Below are positions 16,618 through 25,179 of a DNA stretch of 64,000 bases, piece by piece; position 1 is the stretch's first letter; every line of letters starts with the position of its first letter. The position numbers and the translations under genes are program-made. Under the pieces are notes generated by a model. The model ran no database searches and was not told where the DNA came from. It worked only from the letters and a program-made list of their open reading frames with translations. This stretch comes from Phenylobacterium zucineum HLK1 (GTDB lineage: Bacteria > Pseudomonadota > Alphaproteobacteria > Caulobacterales > Caulobacteraceae): the NCBI RefSeq assembly GCF_000017265.1, contig NC_011144.1:1838001-1902000 (forward strand), read 5' to 3'.

Positions 16618-18471
16618 ATGAGCGAACAGACCCTTCCGAAGGGCGCCAAGGGCAAGACAGCCAAGCCGGCCCAGAAGCCGCCGCTCCCCGAGGAGCCCCT
16701 CGCCGCCATCGACCCCTCGCCCGCCTCCGCCGGACCCGCCGCGCCGGCCTTCGACGCCGCCCAGGGCGCCATCGCCGAGATGGCGCTGCGCCAGGCCGAC
16801 CGCCCGTCCGGCCTCTCCCCCGACCCGTTCCACGTGGCCCCCGCCCTGACCGAGGTGATGGGCCGCCTGGCCGCCCAGCCCGACCGGCTGATGCGCGCCC
16901 AGGCCGACCTCTTCGCGCGCTATCTCGAGCTCTGGCAGTCGGCCGCCCGGCGGATGGCCGGCGAGACCGTCGAGCCGGTGGCCCAGCCCGCCAAGGGCGA
17001 CAAGCGCTTCGCCGACCCCGACTGGACCGAGAATCCGGTCTTCGACATCATCAAGCAGTCGTACCTGCTCACCTCGGGCTGGCTGAACGGCCTCGTCGCC
17101 GACGTGGAAGGCGTCGACCCGATGGAGAAGCGCCGGGTCGAGTTCTTCATGAAGATGCTCACCGACGCCTTCTCGCCGTCGAACTTCCTGGCCTCCAACC
17201 CGGCGGCGCTGAAGGAGGTGATGGCCACCCACGGCGAGAGTCTGGTGCGGGGGATGGAGAATTTCGCCGCCGACTTGCAGCGCGGCGGCGGCCAGCTCTC
17301 GATCGCCCAGACCGACTACGACCGGTTCCGGATCGGAGAGAACGTGGCGACGGCGCCTGGAAAGGTCGTCTTCCGCAACGATATCATCGAGTTGATCCAG
17401 TATTCTCCCGCGACGGAGCAGGTCTTCGAGATCCCGCTGGTGATCTTCCCGCCCTGGATCAACAAGTTCTACATCCTCGACCTGCGGCCGGAGAACTCGA
17501 TGATCCGCTGGCTGGTCGGCCAGGGGATCACGGTCTTCGTCGCCTCCTGGGTCAATCCCACGCCCGAGCTCTCCACGCGCACCTTCGAGGACTACATGCG
17601 CGAGGGGATCTACGCCGGCGCCGCCGCGGCCATGGAGCAGTGCGGCACGCCGCACGTGAACGCGGTCGGCTACTGCATCGGCGGCACCCTGCTCTCGGCC
17701 GCCCTCGCCCACATGGCCGCCAAGGGCGTACAGCCGGTCGCCTCGGCCACCTTCTTCGCGGCCCAGCAGGATTTCTCCGAGGCCGGCGACCTCCTGCTGT
17801 TCACCAACGAGAACTGGCTGAAGACGCTCGAGCAGAAGATGGACGAGGGCGGCGGCGTGCTCTCGGGCCAGGCCATGGCCGACACCTTCAACGCCCTGCG
17901 CGCCAACGACCTGATCTGGTCGTTCTTCGTGAACAACTACCTGCTTGGCAAGGAGCCCAAGCCGTTCGACCTGCTGTTCTGGAACTCGGACCAGACACGC
18001 ATGCCGAAGACCCTGCACCTCTTCTACCTGCGCAAGTTCTACGGCGAGAACGCGCTGGCGAAGGGCGAGCTCGTGCTGGACGGGGTCAAGCTGAACCTCG
18101 GCGACGTGAAGGTCCCGGTCTATGTCCAGTCCTCGAGGGAGGACCACATCGCCCCGGCCCGCTCGGTGTTCAAGGGCGCCCGGCTGTTCGGCGGCCCGGT
18201 GACCTTCACCCTGGCCGGCTCGGGCCACATCGCCGGGGTCATCAACGCTCCGGCGGCCAACAAGTACCAGCACTGGACGTGCGACCGCCTGCCCGGGACT
18301 CTCGAGGAATGGCAGGCCGAGGCCAAGGAGGCGCCCGGCTCGTGGTGGCCGCACTGGGCCGAGTGGCTGAAGGCCCGCTCAGGCAAGATGGTCCCGGCCC
18401 GCGATCCGGCGAACGGCAAGCTCAAGCCGATCTGCGACGCCCCCGGGGAGTACGTGAAGGTCCGCAGCTAG
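16618..18471 (+). CDS. phaC: class I poly(3-hydroxyalkanoate) synthase
   Basis: Polymerises (R)-3-hydroxyacyl-CoA into PHA storage granules. The 617-aa protein has a long Pro/Ala-rich N-terminus, then the PhaC N domain and an alpha/beta-hydrolase core. The catalytic triad is visible: Cys353 in the lipase-like box GYCIGGT, Asp509 in REDHIAP, and His537 in GSGHIAG. Conserved FPPWINKFYILDL is also present. No phaA, phaB or phasin gene is adjacent. The gene stands alone and is followed by the PadR operon. Confidence 0.94.
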   Translation: MSEQTLPKGAKGKTAKPAQKPPLPEEPLAAIDPSPASAGPAAPAFDAAQGAIAEMALRQADRPSGLSPDPFHVAPALTEVMGRLAAQPDRLMRAQADLFARYLELWQSAARRMAGETVEPVAQPAKGDKRFADPDWTENPVFDIIKQSYLLTSGWLNGLVADVEGVDPMEKRRVEFFMKMLTDAFSPSNFLASNPAALKEVMATHGESLVRGMENFAADLQRGGGQLSIAQTDYDRFRIGENVATAPGKVVFRNDIIELIQYSPATEQVFEIPLVIFPPWINKFYILDLRPENSMIRWLVGQGITVFVASWVNPTPELSTRTFEDYMREGIYAGAAAAMEQCGTPHVNAVGYCIGGTLLSAALAHMAAKGVQPVASATFFAAQQDFSEAGDLLLFTNENWLKTLEQKMDEGGGVLSGQAMADTFNALRANDLIWSFFVNNYLLGKEPKPFDLLFWNSDQTRMPKTLHLFYLRKFYGENALAKGELVLDGVKLNLGDVKVPVYVQSSREDHIAPARSVFKGARLFGGPVTFTLAGSGHIAGVINAPAANKYQHWTCDRLPGTLEEWQAEAKEAPGSWWPHWAEWLKARSGKMVPARDPANGKLKPICDAPGEYVKVRS

Positions 18472-18499
18472 GCGCTCCGACGCCCTTCCCGGCGGCGCC

Positions 18500-18552
18500 G
18501 TAACGTACGTTACTAACGTTTAATGCACGCTACCTTGCGTCGCACGCTACCT
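18500..18552. promoter_or_regulatory. candidate PadR operator: 14-bp palindrome plus tandem 11-bp repeats
   Basis: GTAACGTACGTTAC at 18500-18513 is a perfect 14-bp palindrome, followed by AT-rich ACTAACGTTTAA. Next comes GCACGCTACCT as an exact 11-bp direct repeat at 18525-18535 and 18542-18552, 17 bp start to start. Lying directly upstream of a padR gene, these are strong candidates for an autoregulatory operator and promoter, since PadR proteins are dimeric repressors that often bind their own promoter. Confidence 0.6.
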
Positions 18553-18585
18553 GTCGGTACACCAGAGCTCGGAAGGAGCTCCGTC

Positions 18586-18912
18586 GTGCCGGAAGCCATC
18601 GAAATCCAGCTGAAGAAGGGGGCGCTCGAACTCTGCGTTCTGGCCCTGCTGCATCAGCACGACAGCTACGCCTACGAGATCGCCAGCCGCCTGTCCGACA
18701 CCATCGGCATGGGCGAAGGCACCATCTATCCGCTGATGCGGCGGCTGCAGTCGGACGGGCTCGTCGAGACCTACCTCATCGAGAGCTCGTCGGGACCGCC
18801 GCGCAAGTACTACCGGCTGACCGAGGCCGGGAAGCGCAGCTTCGCTTCGCAGCAGGCGGCCTGGAAGTCGTTCTCCGGGGCCGTCGACGACATCCTTGGA
18901 GGGGCGCAATGA
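18586..18912 (+). CDS. PadR family transcriptional regulator
   Basis: 108-aa winged-helix repressor of the short PadR type. Core: LKKGALELCVLALLHQHDSYAYEI, then GMGEGTIYPLMRRLQSDGLVETY and PPRKYYRLTEAGKR (wing). The GTG at 18586 is chosen because GGAAGGAG sits 8-15 bases upstream and the family usually starts just before this helix; an ATG at 18523 would add an unlikely leader inside the repeat region. It overlaps the DUF1700 gene by 4 bases. It probably represses its own operon; the effector is unknown. Confidence 0.9.
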   Translation: MPEAIEIQLKKGALELCVLALLHQHDSYAYEIASRLSDTIGMGEGTIYPLMRRLQSDGLVETYLIESSSGPPRKYYRLTEAGKRSFASQQAAWKSFSGAVDDILGGAQ

Positions 18913-19475
18913 CACGCCAGGCTTTCATCGCCCGGCTGCGGGAGGGCCTGCGCGGCCTGCCCCCGCAGGCGGTGGCCGATATCGTCGCCGACTACGAGAC
19001 CCACTTCACCGAGGGCGAGGCCGCCGGCCGCACCGAGGCCGAGGTGGCCGCGGCCCTGGGCGACCCTGACCGGCTGGCCCGGGAACTGCGGGCCGAGGCC
19101 ACCCTCGCCCGCTGGCGCGAGGAGCGCAGCCCCTCGTCGGCCGCGGCGGCGATCTTCGCCGTGCTGGGCCTGGGCGCGATCGACATCCTCATCCTGCTGC
19201 CGATCCTCATGGGGATCGGCGGGGCGCTGTTCGGTCTCTACATCGCCGCCATCGCGGGCTTCTTCGCCGGCGGGGTGGTGTTCGCCGCCGCGCCGTTCGT
19301 CGATCCGCCCGGCGGACCGGTGGCCGGCGTCCTGGCCGGCATCGGCATCATGGCCGGATCGGCCTCGGTCGGCGCGGTGCTGACCCTGGTCACGATCGGC
19401 CTCATCAACGCGCTCGTCTGGTACGGCCGGCTCCACTACCGCCTGCTGAAGCCGGCGCTCGAGCCCCAGGCCTAA
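18909..19475 (+). CDS. DUF1700 (HAAS-type) membrane protein
   Basis: 188-aa protein with an N-terminal soluble helical domain (FIARLREGLRGLPPQAVADIVADYETHFTEG... about residues 1-70) typical of DUF1700/HAAS, containing EAEVAAALGDPDRLARELR. About three hydrophobic membrane segments follow (IFAVLGLGAIDILILLPILM onwards). The ATGA overlap with padR and the 12-base spacing to the DUF2807 gene mark a three-gene operon. PadR-DUF1700 pairs are common in bacteria and are linked to membrane stress signalling; the actual function here is unknown. Confidence 0.87.
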   Translation: MTRQAFIARLREGLRGLPPQAVADIVADYETHFTEGEAAGRTEAEVAAALGDPDRLARELRAEATLARWREERSPSSAAAAIFAVLGLGAIDILILLPILMGIGGALFGLYIAAIAGFFAGGVVFAAAPFVDPPGGPVAGVLAGIGIMAGSASVGAVLTLVTIGLINALVWYGRLHYRLLKPALEPQA

Positions 19476-19487
19476 GGAGGAAGGTCC

Positions 19488-20276
19488 ATGATCCGCGTCC
19501 TCATCCTGATCGCCGTGTCGGGCTTCGTGCTCGCCCTGGTCACCCTCTCCGCCGCCGTCGCCATCGGCGGGCCGGACGCCATCGCCCGTGGCGGCTGGTA
19601 CTTCGGCTCCCGCGACTGGGGCTCGCACCATCGCTTCGACTGGGATCCCGAGTTCGACCTCGAGGACGGCCCCGCCCCCGGCCCGCAGGCCACCCGCACC
19701 CTGGCCTGGACCGGCGAGCGGACCCTGCGCGTCCGGGTGCCCGCGGAGGTCCGCTACGTCCAGGGCGAAGGCCCCGGCACGGTCACCATCACCGGCCCCT
19801 CGCGGACCGTGGAGCGGGTCGTGATCGAGGACGGCGCCATCCGGCTGAACCGCCAGCACTGGATCAACCGGCGCCTGACGATCGTGGTCACCGCCCCCGG
19901 CGTCCAGCGCTTCGACCTGGCCGGCGCGACCCGGCTGATCCTCGACGACTACCGCCAGGACGAGCTGACCCTGAACCTATCCGGCGCCTCGGACGTGCGC
20001 GCCACGGGCGAGACGGGCGAACTCGACGTCGACATCTCCGGCGCGGGCAACGCCGACCTCGGCCAGCTGAAGACCCGGGACGCGCGGGTCGAGATCTCGG
20101 GCGCAGGCCACGCGCGGATCGCGCCCACCGGCCGGGCCGACCTCGAGATCTCCGGCATGGGCAACATCACCCTCGTCACCGAGCCGGCCGAGATCGAGAC
20201 CGACATCTCGGGCGCCGGGACGATCCAGCGGGCGAAGCCGCAGGTCGAGCCCGCCCAGCCCAAGACCAGGACCTGA
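19488..20276 (+). CDS. exported DUF2807 (putative auto-transporter adhesin head GIN) domain protein
   Basis: 262-aa protein with a signal-anchor segment (VLILIAVSGFVLALVTLSAAVAI) and a repetitive beta-solenoid-like domain. Short repeats such as LNLSGASDVRATGETGEL, VDISGAGNADLGQL, VEISGAGHARI, and LEISGMGNITL are the hallmark of DUF2807, which is related to DUF4097 domains. It is probably surface- or periplasm-exposed. GGAGG lies just upstream of the ATG. It is the last gene of the padR operon and is followed by a strong terminator. Confidence 0.86.
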   Translation: MIRVLILIAVSGFVLALVTLSAAVAIGGPDAIARGGWYFGSRDWGSHHRFDWDPEFDLEDGPAPGPQATRTLAWTGERTLRVRVPAEVRYVQGEGPGTVTITGPSRTVERVVIEDGAIRLNRQHWINRRLTIVVTAPGVQRFDLAGATRLILDDYRQDELTLNLSGASDVRATGETGELDVDISGAGNADLGQLKTRDARVEISGAGHARIAPTGRADLEISGMGNITLVTEPAEIETDISGAGTIQRAKPQVEPAQPKTRT

Positions 20277-20319
20277 GCCTTTCCCCGCAGACTGATCCCC
20301 AAGCCAGTTTGCGCTTCCT

Positions 20320-20353
20320 CGGGCCCGCGCTCCCCCGCGGGCCCGCTTCTTTT
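20320..20353 (+). terminator. Rho-independent terminator of the padR operon
   Basis: Perfect 10-bp GC stem CGGGCCCGCG (20320-20329) / CGCGGGCCCG (20336-20345) with a 6-base loop, followed by CTTCTTTT. Confidence 0.85.
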
Positions 20354-20361
20354 GCGCCGCG

Positions 20362-20853
20362 TCAGGCCGGGACGAACCTCAGCGCCAGGCCGTTGTTGCA
20401 GTAGCGCAGCCCCGTCGGCCTGGGCCCGTCGTCGAAGACGTGGCCCTGGTGGCCCAGGCAGCGGGCGCAGTGATACTCGGTGCGGGGAATGCCGATCCGG
20501 TAGTCGGTCTTGGTGGCCACCGCGCCCGGCATGGCGCGGTAGAAGCTGGGCCAGCCGGTGCCGCTCTCGAACTTCCAGTCCGACTTGAACAGCGGCAGGC
20601 CGCAGCCGGCGCACTGGTACGCGCCCTTGCGCTTCTCACGGTTCAGGGGGCTGGAGCCCGGGCGCTCGGTGTCCTCGTGGCGGAGCACGCGGTAGGCCGG
20701 GCCCGGAAGCCTGCGCTTCCACTCGGCGTCGGTGAGCCTGCGGAACGGCGAGTCGGCCCAGGCGTCGGCCGCCCCGGCCGAGCCCGGCGTCACGCCGATG
20801 GCGACGAGGGAGGCCCCCAGCAGGAAGCCGCGGCGATCGACATTCGCGCTCAT
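20362..20853 (-). CDS. msrB: Tat-exported peptide-methionine (R)-S-oxide reductase
   Basis: Repairs methionine-R-sulfoxide in proteins. The MsrB fold is complete, with zinc cysteines in CAGCGLPL and CARCLGHQGHVF, the motif FESGTGWPSFYRA, and catalytic Cys in RYCNNGLAL. The ATG at 20853 gives 163 aa. The N-terminus (DRRGFLLGASLVAIGV) looks like a twin-arginine signal, so the enzyme probably acts in the periplasm, unlike the usual cytoplasmic MsrB. It is convergent with the padR operon. Confidence 0.9.
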   Translation of the reverse strand: MSANVDRRGFLLGASLVAIGVTPGSAGAADAWADSPFRRLTDAEWKRRLPGPAYRVLRHEDTERPGSSPLNREKRKGAYQCAGCGLPLFKSDWKFESGTGWPSFYRAMPGAVATKTDYRIGIPRTEYHCARCLGHQGHVFDDGPRPTGLRYCNNGLALRFVPA

Positions 20854-20892
20854 GCCCCGATTACGTGGCCCAGGCGCGTCCGGATGCAAGCG

Positions 20893-21873
20893 CTACAGGC
20901 CCGCGCCTTCGTCGAGGCCCAGCATCAGATTGAGGTTCTGCACCGCCGCTCCCGAGGCGCCCTTCCCCAGGTTGTCGAGGATGGCGACCAGCCGGGCCTG
21001 CCCGCGCACCGCCTGGCCGAACACGAACAGGCGCATCCGGTTCGTGCCGTTCAGCGCTTCGGGGTCCAGCGCACGGACATAGCCCGCCGCGCCGGCGCGT
21101 TCCTTCTGCAGGGCCAGGCACTCGTCCCAGTCGGCCACCTCGACGAAGGCTTCGCCGGCGTAGGCCCTGACGAGCGCATCGTGCAGGTCGCGCGGCGTGG
21201 GCTTGCCGGCGACGGCCCAGAGCTGCAGCGGAACCTCCACCAGCATCCCCTGGGCGTAGCGGCCCACCGAGGGGGCGAACAGCGGGGCGTGGTAGAGGCC
21301 GGCGTAGGCCTGCATCTCGGGCAGGTGCTTGTGCGCCAGGGGAAGGCCGTAGGCGCGGAAGGCGTCGTTGGTCCCCTCGGGCGGCGCCTGGCCCTCGAAC
21401 TCCTCGATCAGCCCCTTGCCGCCTCCGGAGTAGCCGGAGATGGCGTTGACGGTGAACGGGAAGTCGTGCGGCACGAGGCGCGCCTCGACCAGGGGCCGGA
21501 CGAGGCCGATGAAGCCGGTCGGATAGCAGCCCGGATTGGCCACGCGCTTCGAGGCGCGGATGGCCTCGCGATGGCCGGGCGCCAGCTCGGGGAAGCCGTA
21601 GGTCCAGCCCGGCGCCACGCGGTGCGCGGTCGAGGCGTCCACCACGCGGACCTTGTCCGAGGTGATCATCGCCACGGCTTCCTTCGCCGCATCGTCCGGC
21701 AGGCACAGCACGACGGCGTCGGCGGCGTTCAGCAGCTCGGCCCGGGCGGCCGGGTCCTTGCGGCGCGCCGGGTCGATCGAGAGCAGCGTAAGGTCGCGGC
21801 GGCCTTCCAGCCGCTGGCGGATCTGCAGGCCGGTCGTGCCGGCCTCGCCGTCGATGAACACTGTGTGGGCCAT
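20893..21873 (-). CDS. argC: N-acetyl-gamma-glutamyl-phosphate reductase (short type)
   Basis: Third step of arginine synthesis: NADPH-dependent reduction of N-acetylglutamyl phosphate. The 326-aa length matches the short, type 2 ArgC family. Features: [21 protein letters not shown] nucleotide-binding N-terminus, active-site Cys in [15 protein letters not shown], and [11 protein letters not shown]. It lies downstream of rpsI on the same strand but behind a terminator at 21888-21922, so it probably has its own promoter or depends on read-through. Confidence 0.93.
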   Translation of the reverse strand: MAHTVFIDGEAGTTGLQIRQRLEGRRDLTLLSIDPARRKDPAARAELLNAADAVVLCLPDDAAKEAVAMITSDKVRVVDASTAHRVAPGWTYGFPELAPGHREAIRASKRVANPGCYPTGFIGLVRPLVEARLVPHDFPFTVNAISGYSGGGKGLIEEFEGQAPPEGTNDAFRAYGLPLAHKHLPEMQAYAGLYHAPLFAPSVGRYAQGMLVEVPLQLWAVAGKPTPRDLHDALVRAYAGEAFVEVADWDECLALQKERAGAAGYVRALDPEALNGTNRMRLFVFGQAVRGQARLVAILDNLGKGASGAAVQNLNLMLGLDEGAGL

Positions 21874-21887
21874 GTGCGGCTCCGGAT

Positions 21888-21922
21888 AAGAGAAGGGGCG
21901 CTCCGGTCTCCCGAAGCGCCCC
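21888..21922 (-). terminator. Rho-independent terminator after rplM-rpsI
   Basis: On the minus strand, GGGGCGCTTCGG pairs with CCGGAGCGCCCC around a GAGA loop (21922-21895), giving a 12-bp stem with one wobble. The pyrimidine tail TTCTCTT follows at 21894-21888. Confidence 0.8.
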
Positions 21923-21952
21923 GTCCGTAAACGCGAACTTGCTCGCGCGCGG

Positions 21953-22438
21953 TTAGCGCTTCGAGAACTGGAAGCTGCGGCGGGCCTTGGCCTTGCCGTA
22001 CTTCTTCCGCTCGACGACGCGCGGGTCGCGGGTCAGGAAGCCGTGCGGCTTCAGGACGGCGCGCAGGCCCGGCTCGTAGTAGGTCAGCGCCTTGGCGATG
22101 CCGTGGCGCACGGCGCCGGCCTGACCGGACAGGCCCGAGCCTTCCACGGTCACGTCGACGTCGAACTGGCCGAGGCGGTCGGCGACCTGCAGCGGCTGGG
22201 CGATCATCATCCGCAGCACCGGGCGGGCGAAGTAGACCTCCTGGTCGCGGCCGTTGATGGTGACCTTGCCCTTGCCGGGCTTGATCCACACGCGGGCGAC
22301 GGCGTTCTTCCGCTTGCCGGTGGCGTAGGCGCGGCCCTGAGCGTCGATCTTGGGTTCGCGGACGACGGCTTCTTCCTGGGTGCCGAGGCCCTTCAGGGCG
22401 TCGAAGCCGGTGGCTTCGGTCGTGGTGGCTTCGCTCAT
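21953..22438 (-). CDS. rpsI: 30S ribosomal protein S9
   Basis: Small-subunit protein whose C-terminal tail reaches the P site. Core [42 protein letters not shown], and the conserved basic end [16 protein letters not shown]. At 161 aa it carries an N-terminal extension of about 30 residues ([19 protein letters not shown]) usual in Alphaproteobacteria. Its ATG overlaps the rplM TAA by one base (TAATG), giving tight coupling. Confidence 0.97.
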   Translation of the reverse strand: MSEATTTEATGFDALKGLGTQEEAVVREPKIDAQGRAYATGKRKNAVARVWIKPGKGKVTINGRDQEVYFARPVLRMMIAQPLQVADRLGQFDVDVTVEGSGLSGQAGAVRHGIAKALTYYEPGLRAVLKPHGFLTRDPRVVERKKYGKAKARRSFQFSKR

Positions 22439-22914
22439 TACGCGCTCCGCACGTTCTTGGCGTTCAGCTCGGCGAACGCGATGGTCTCGGGGTTCTGGGC
22501 CGCATGCGGATGCTCCTCGCCCGTGTAGATGCGCAGGTGCGTCATCTGCTTGCGGGCCAGCGGGCTTTCCTTGGGCAGCATGCGCTCGACGGCCTTCTCC
22601 AGGACCCGCTCGGGGTACTTGCCCTCGAGGATCTGGCCGGCGGTGCGCTGCTTCACGCCGCCCGGATGGCCGGTGTGCCAGTAGAAGATCTTGTCCGACA
22701 GCTTCTTGCCGGTGAACTTCACCTTGTCGGCGTTCACGACGACGACGAAGTCGCCGCAGTCGACGTGCGGGGTGTAGTCGGGCCGATGCTTGCCGCGAAG
22801 ACGCATGGCGATGAACGACGCGAGACGGCCGACGACGGCGTCCTTGGCGTCGATCACGATCCACTTCTTCTCGACCTCGGCGGGCTTCAGCGAAGCCGTC
22901 GTAGCCTTCAACAT
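22438..22914 (-). CDS. rplM: 50S ribosomal protein L13
   Basis: Large-subunit assembly protein, 158 aa. Recognisable parts: [60 protein letters not shown], and [14 protein letters not shown]. It is the first gene of the rplM-rpsI operon. The 177-base upstream gap (22915-23091) includes an AT-rich patch near 23036-23060 and should contain the promoter. No ribosomal-leader structure was recognised there. Confidence 0.97.
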   Translation of the reverse strand: MLKATTASLKPAEVEKKWIVIDAKDAVVGRLASFIAMRLRGKHRPDYTPHVDCGDFVVVVNADKVKFTGKKLSDKIFYWHTGHPGGVKQRTAGQILEGKYPERVLEKAVERMLPKESPLARKQMTHLRIYTGEEHPHAAQNPETIAFAELNAKNVRSA

Positions 22915-23060
22915 GGTGCGATCCGTATGAACTTGGGCAGGAGCGCGAACGTGCGCTCCCGACGTGAGGCGCGGCATATGCCGGGGGAAACGCCGGCTGT
23001 CAACACTCCCGGTTTGCGAGTGCGCGGAAGAAAAGCCGTTAATTCAATAACTTAACGTAT

Positions 23061-23078
23061 GCGGTAGCGAGATACCGC
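23061..23078 (-). terminator. possible hairpin terminator downstream of ctaA
   Basis: GCGGTA (23061-23066) and TACCGC (23073-23078) form a 6-bp stem with a 6-base loop, 14 bases after the ctaA stop. On the minus strand the tail is ATACGTTAAGTT, only partly T-rich, so the call is tentative. Confidence 0.4.
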
Positions 23079-23091
23079 GATTTTCTGCGCC

Positions 23092-24123
23092 TCAGACCCG
23101 CCGCACGCGCCAGGCGAACGCCGTCGCGAGCGCCAGGACCACCGCCGCGGCGACCTGGTGGGCGATGCCGAGCGCCAGCGGGACCTGGGCCATCAGGGTC
23201 GCCACCCCCAGGCAGGCCTGCAGGACCACGGCGGCGGCGACGCCGACCGCCAGCAGCTTGGAATCCCGCGCCAGATAGTTCGAGCGCCAGGCCGACCAGC
23301 CGACGGCGATCGCCACCCCGGTCAGCAGGTAGGCGGCGAGACGGTGATGCAGCTGCACCGCCCCCTGGCTATGGGCCAGCGTCCCCCACAGGGTGGTGGC
23401 GGCGTAGTCCTCGGGCACGAGCCGCCCGTTCATCAGCGGAAAGTCGTTGTAGACGAGCCCCGCGTGGTTGCCCGCGACCAGGGCGCCCAGCAGGATCTGG
23501 ACGTAGATCAGCGCCATCAGCCAGGCGGCGCGCCGGCCCCAGGGGCTGGGCAGCGTCTGCCGCGCCCCGCCCGACCAGGCGTCCAGCGCCGTCCAGACCA
23601 GGGCGGCCAGCAGGGCGAAGGCGAGTCCCAGGTGGACCATCAGCCGCTCGGGCGCGACATAGACCCGCTCCGACAGGCCGCTCGCCACCATCCACCAGCC
23701 GACCACTCCCTGCAGCGCCCCCAGCAGGAAGATGCCGGCGAGCCGCAGGAACAGCCGCTTCGGGATCTCGCGACGGATCGCGAACCAGACGAAGGGGACG
23801 AAGAAGACGAGGCCGGTCAGCCGCCCCAGGAACCGGTGTCCCCATTCCCACCAGTAGATCTCCTGGAACTGCGGAAGGCTCATGCCCCGGTTGATCTGCT
23901 GGTACTGCGGGATCGCCTGGTAGCGGGCGAACTCGGCCTGCCAGGCCGCATCGCTCAGCGGCGGGATGACCCCCGTCACCGGCTTCCATTCGGTGATCGA
24001 CAGGCCCGAGCCCGTCAGCCGGGTCGCCCCGCCCACCACCACCATGGCGAGGACCAGGAAGGCCACCCCCCACAGCCAGACGGCGACGGACTTGGAACGG
24101 TCGGAACGCAGGAATGAAGTCAT
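23092..24123 (-). CDS. ctaA: heme A synthase (COX15/CtaA)
   Basis: Integral inner-membrane oxygenase converting heme O to heme A for aa3-type cytochrome oxidase. 343 aa with about eight membrane helices; N-terminal [30 protein letters not shown], then [28 protein letters not shown] and [14 protein letters not shown]. Heme-ligand histidines are seen in WGHRFLGR and [13 protein letters not shown] at 24123 is taken over a GTG two codons upstream. Other cox genes are not in the window, so the oxidase is encoded elsewhere. Confidence 0.93.
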   Translation of the reverse strand: MTSFLRSDRSKSVAVWLWGVAFLVLAMVVVGGATRLTGSGLSITEWKPVTGVIPPLSDAAWQAEFARYQAIPQYQQINRGMSLPQFQEIYWWEWGHRFLGRLTGLVFFVPFVWFAIRREIPKRLFLRLAGIFLLGALQGVVGWWMVASGLSERVYVAPERLMVHLGLAFALLAALVWTALDAWSGGARQTLPSPWGRRAAWLMALIYVQILLGALVAGNHAGLVYNDFPLMNGRLVPEDYAATTLWGTLAHSQGAVQLHHRLAAYLLTGVAIAVGWSAWRSNYLARDSKLLAVGVAAAVVLQACLGVATLMAQVPLALGIAHQVAAAVVLALATAFAWRVRRV

Positions 24124-24213
24124 GGGCACGCGGTGGCGCAGCTTGGGGGCCGAACTTGGGCGCCGTGTTTATCGGTCTTACGCGACGAGCGCGACCCCGC
24201 TATCACCGGCCTC

Positions 24214-24411
24214 ATGTCCGCGCGCGTCCGCAAACTCATCGGCCTCTTCGCCATCCTGGGGTTCCTGGCGCTCTATGTCGTGGCCGCCGTGTTCGTCGGC
24301 GAGCGCATTCCCGAGCGCTGGTGGGCCCAGCTGCCCTACTACGCCGTCGTCGGCTTCTGCTGGTGGCTGCCGCTCGCGCCCTTGTTTCGCTGGATGAGCC
24401 GCGGGCGGTGA
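24214..24411 (+). CDS. DUF2842 small membrane protein
   Basis: 65-aa protein with two membrane helices (LIGLFAILGFLALYVVAAVFVGERI and YYAVVGFCWWLPLAPLFRWM). The pattern matches DUF2842, a family of very short alphaproteobacterial inner-membrane proteins of unknown function that is often encoded next to heme A synthase. It is divergent from ctaA over a 90-base gap. The ATG at 24214 is preferred to an upstream GTG-type extension of 27 residues with no homology-like character. Confidence 0.8.
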   Translation: MSARVRKLIGLFAILGFLALYVVAAVFVGERIPERWWAQLPYYAVVGFCWWLPLAPLFRWMSRGR

Positions 24412-24471
24412 TTTCGGGATTGCCGCGCGAGCGCGAGCCCGCCTATAAGGCCCGCCTCGCCGACCGGCCGG

Positions 24472-24548
<77 letters not shown>

Positions 24549-24619
24549 TCGGCCGGCGGCGAGCAATCTCCCGCAGATGAGATGAAGACGACGGCGGCCC
24601 CGTCAGGCCGCCGCCGGGC

Positions 24620-25168
24620 TCAGTGGACGCCGATGCGTCCCAGGGCCTTGAGGTGCCGCTCGACCATCGGCAGGCCGCCCAGGGCCACGGAACGGAGCTG
24701 CGGATTGTCGCCGTGCTCGGCGTAGCCCTTGTGCAGCGCCACGGTCTCCTGGTGGGCCATCCGCTGCTGGTCGAGGTACATCTTGTCGAAGTCGTCGTCG
24801 GGCGCGTCCTGCAGGTGCTTCAGCATCCCGGCGCGGCGGTCGTCGAGCTCCATCGTCGGGGCGGCGCCCGGCAGGGCGTCGGTCACCTCGCGGCTGCGCA
24901 GGGCCGAACGCATCTGGTGCATGGCCGTGGTGTGGTGCTCGACCATCATCTCGCCGAACATCCGCACGTCGTCCGAGCGCGCCCGCTGCATGGCCAGGCG
25001 TCCGGCCTCGACTTCGTAGAGGTCGCCCATGCAGGCGTTGGCGATGAAGGCCTCGGTGTTGTGCGAGCCGGCGGTGGAGGCCGAGGCCATGCCGACCATC
25101 CCGCCCACCATGTCCTGGGCCTTGTCGGCGAGCCCCTTCAGGCCGCCGCGTTCCTTGTCGTCGGACAT
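24620..25168 (-). CDS. DUF4142 family protein (ferritin-like helical bundle)
   Basis: 182-aa helical protein with no signal peptide. SHNTEAFIANACMGDLYEVEAGRLAMQRARSDDV, MMVEHHTTAMHQMRSAL and MYLDQQRMAHQETVALHKGYAEHGDN match the DUF4142 pattern of His/Glu-containing helices. The family is widespread, often stress-linked, and of unknown function. Good ribosome-binding site GAAGGAGG upstream of ATG 25168. It follows the ferritin-like gene by 11 bases on the same strand, so the two are very likely co-transcribed and may work together. Confidence 0.8.
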   Translation of the reverse strand: MSDDKERGGLKGLADKAQDMVGGMVGMASASTAGSHNTEAFIANACMGDLYEVEAGRLAMQRARSDDVRMFGEMMVEHHTTAMHQMRSALRSREVTDALPGAAPTMELDDRRAGMLKHLQDAPDDDFDKMYLDQQRMAHQETVALHKGYAEHGDNPQLRSVALGGLPMVERHLKALGRIGVH

Positions 25169-25179
25169 CCTCGCCTCCT

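Noticed and set aside
23039..23055. CtrA-like TTAA...TTAA site upstream of rplM
   Set aside because: The spacer is 9 bases and not the 7 of the CtrA consensus, and the half-site TTAACC is absent.
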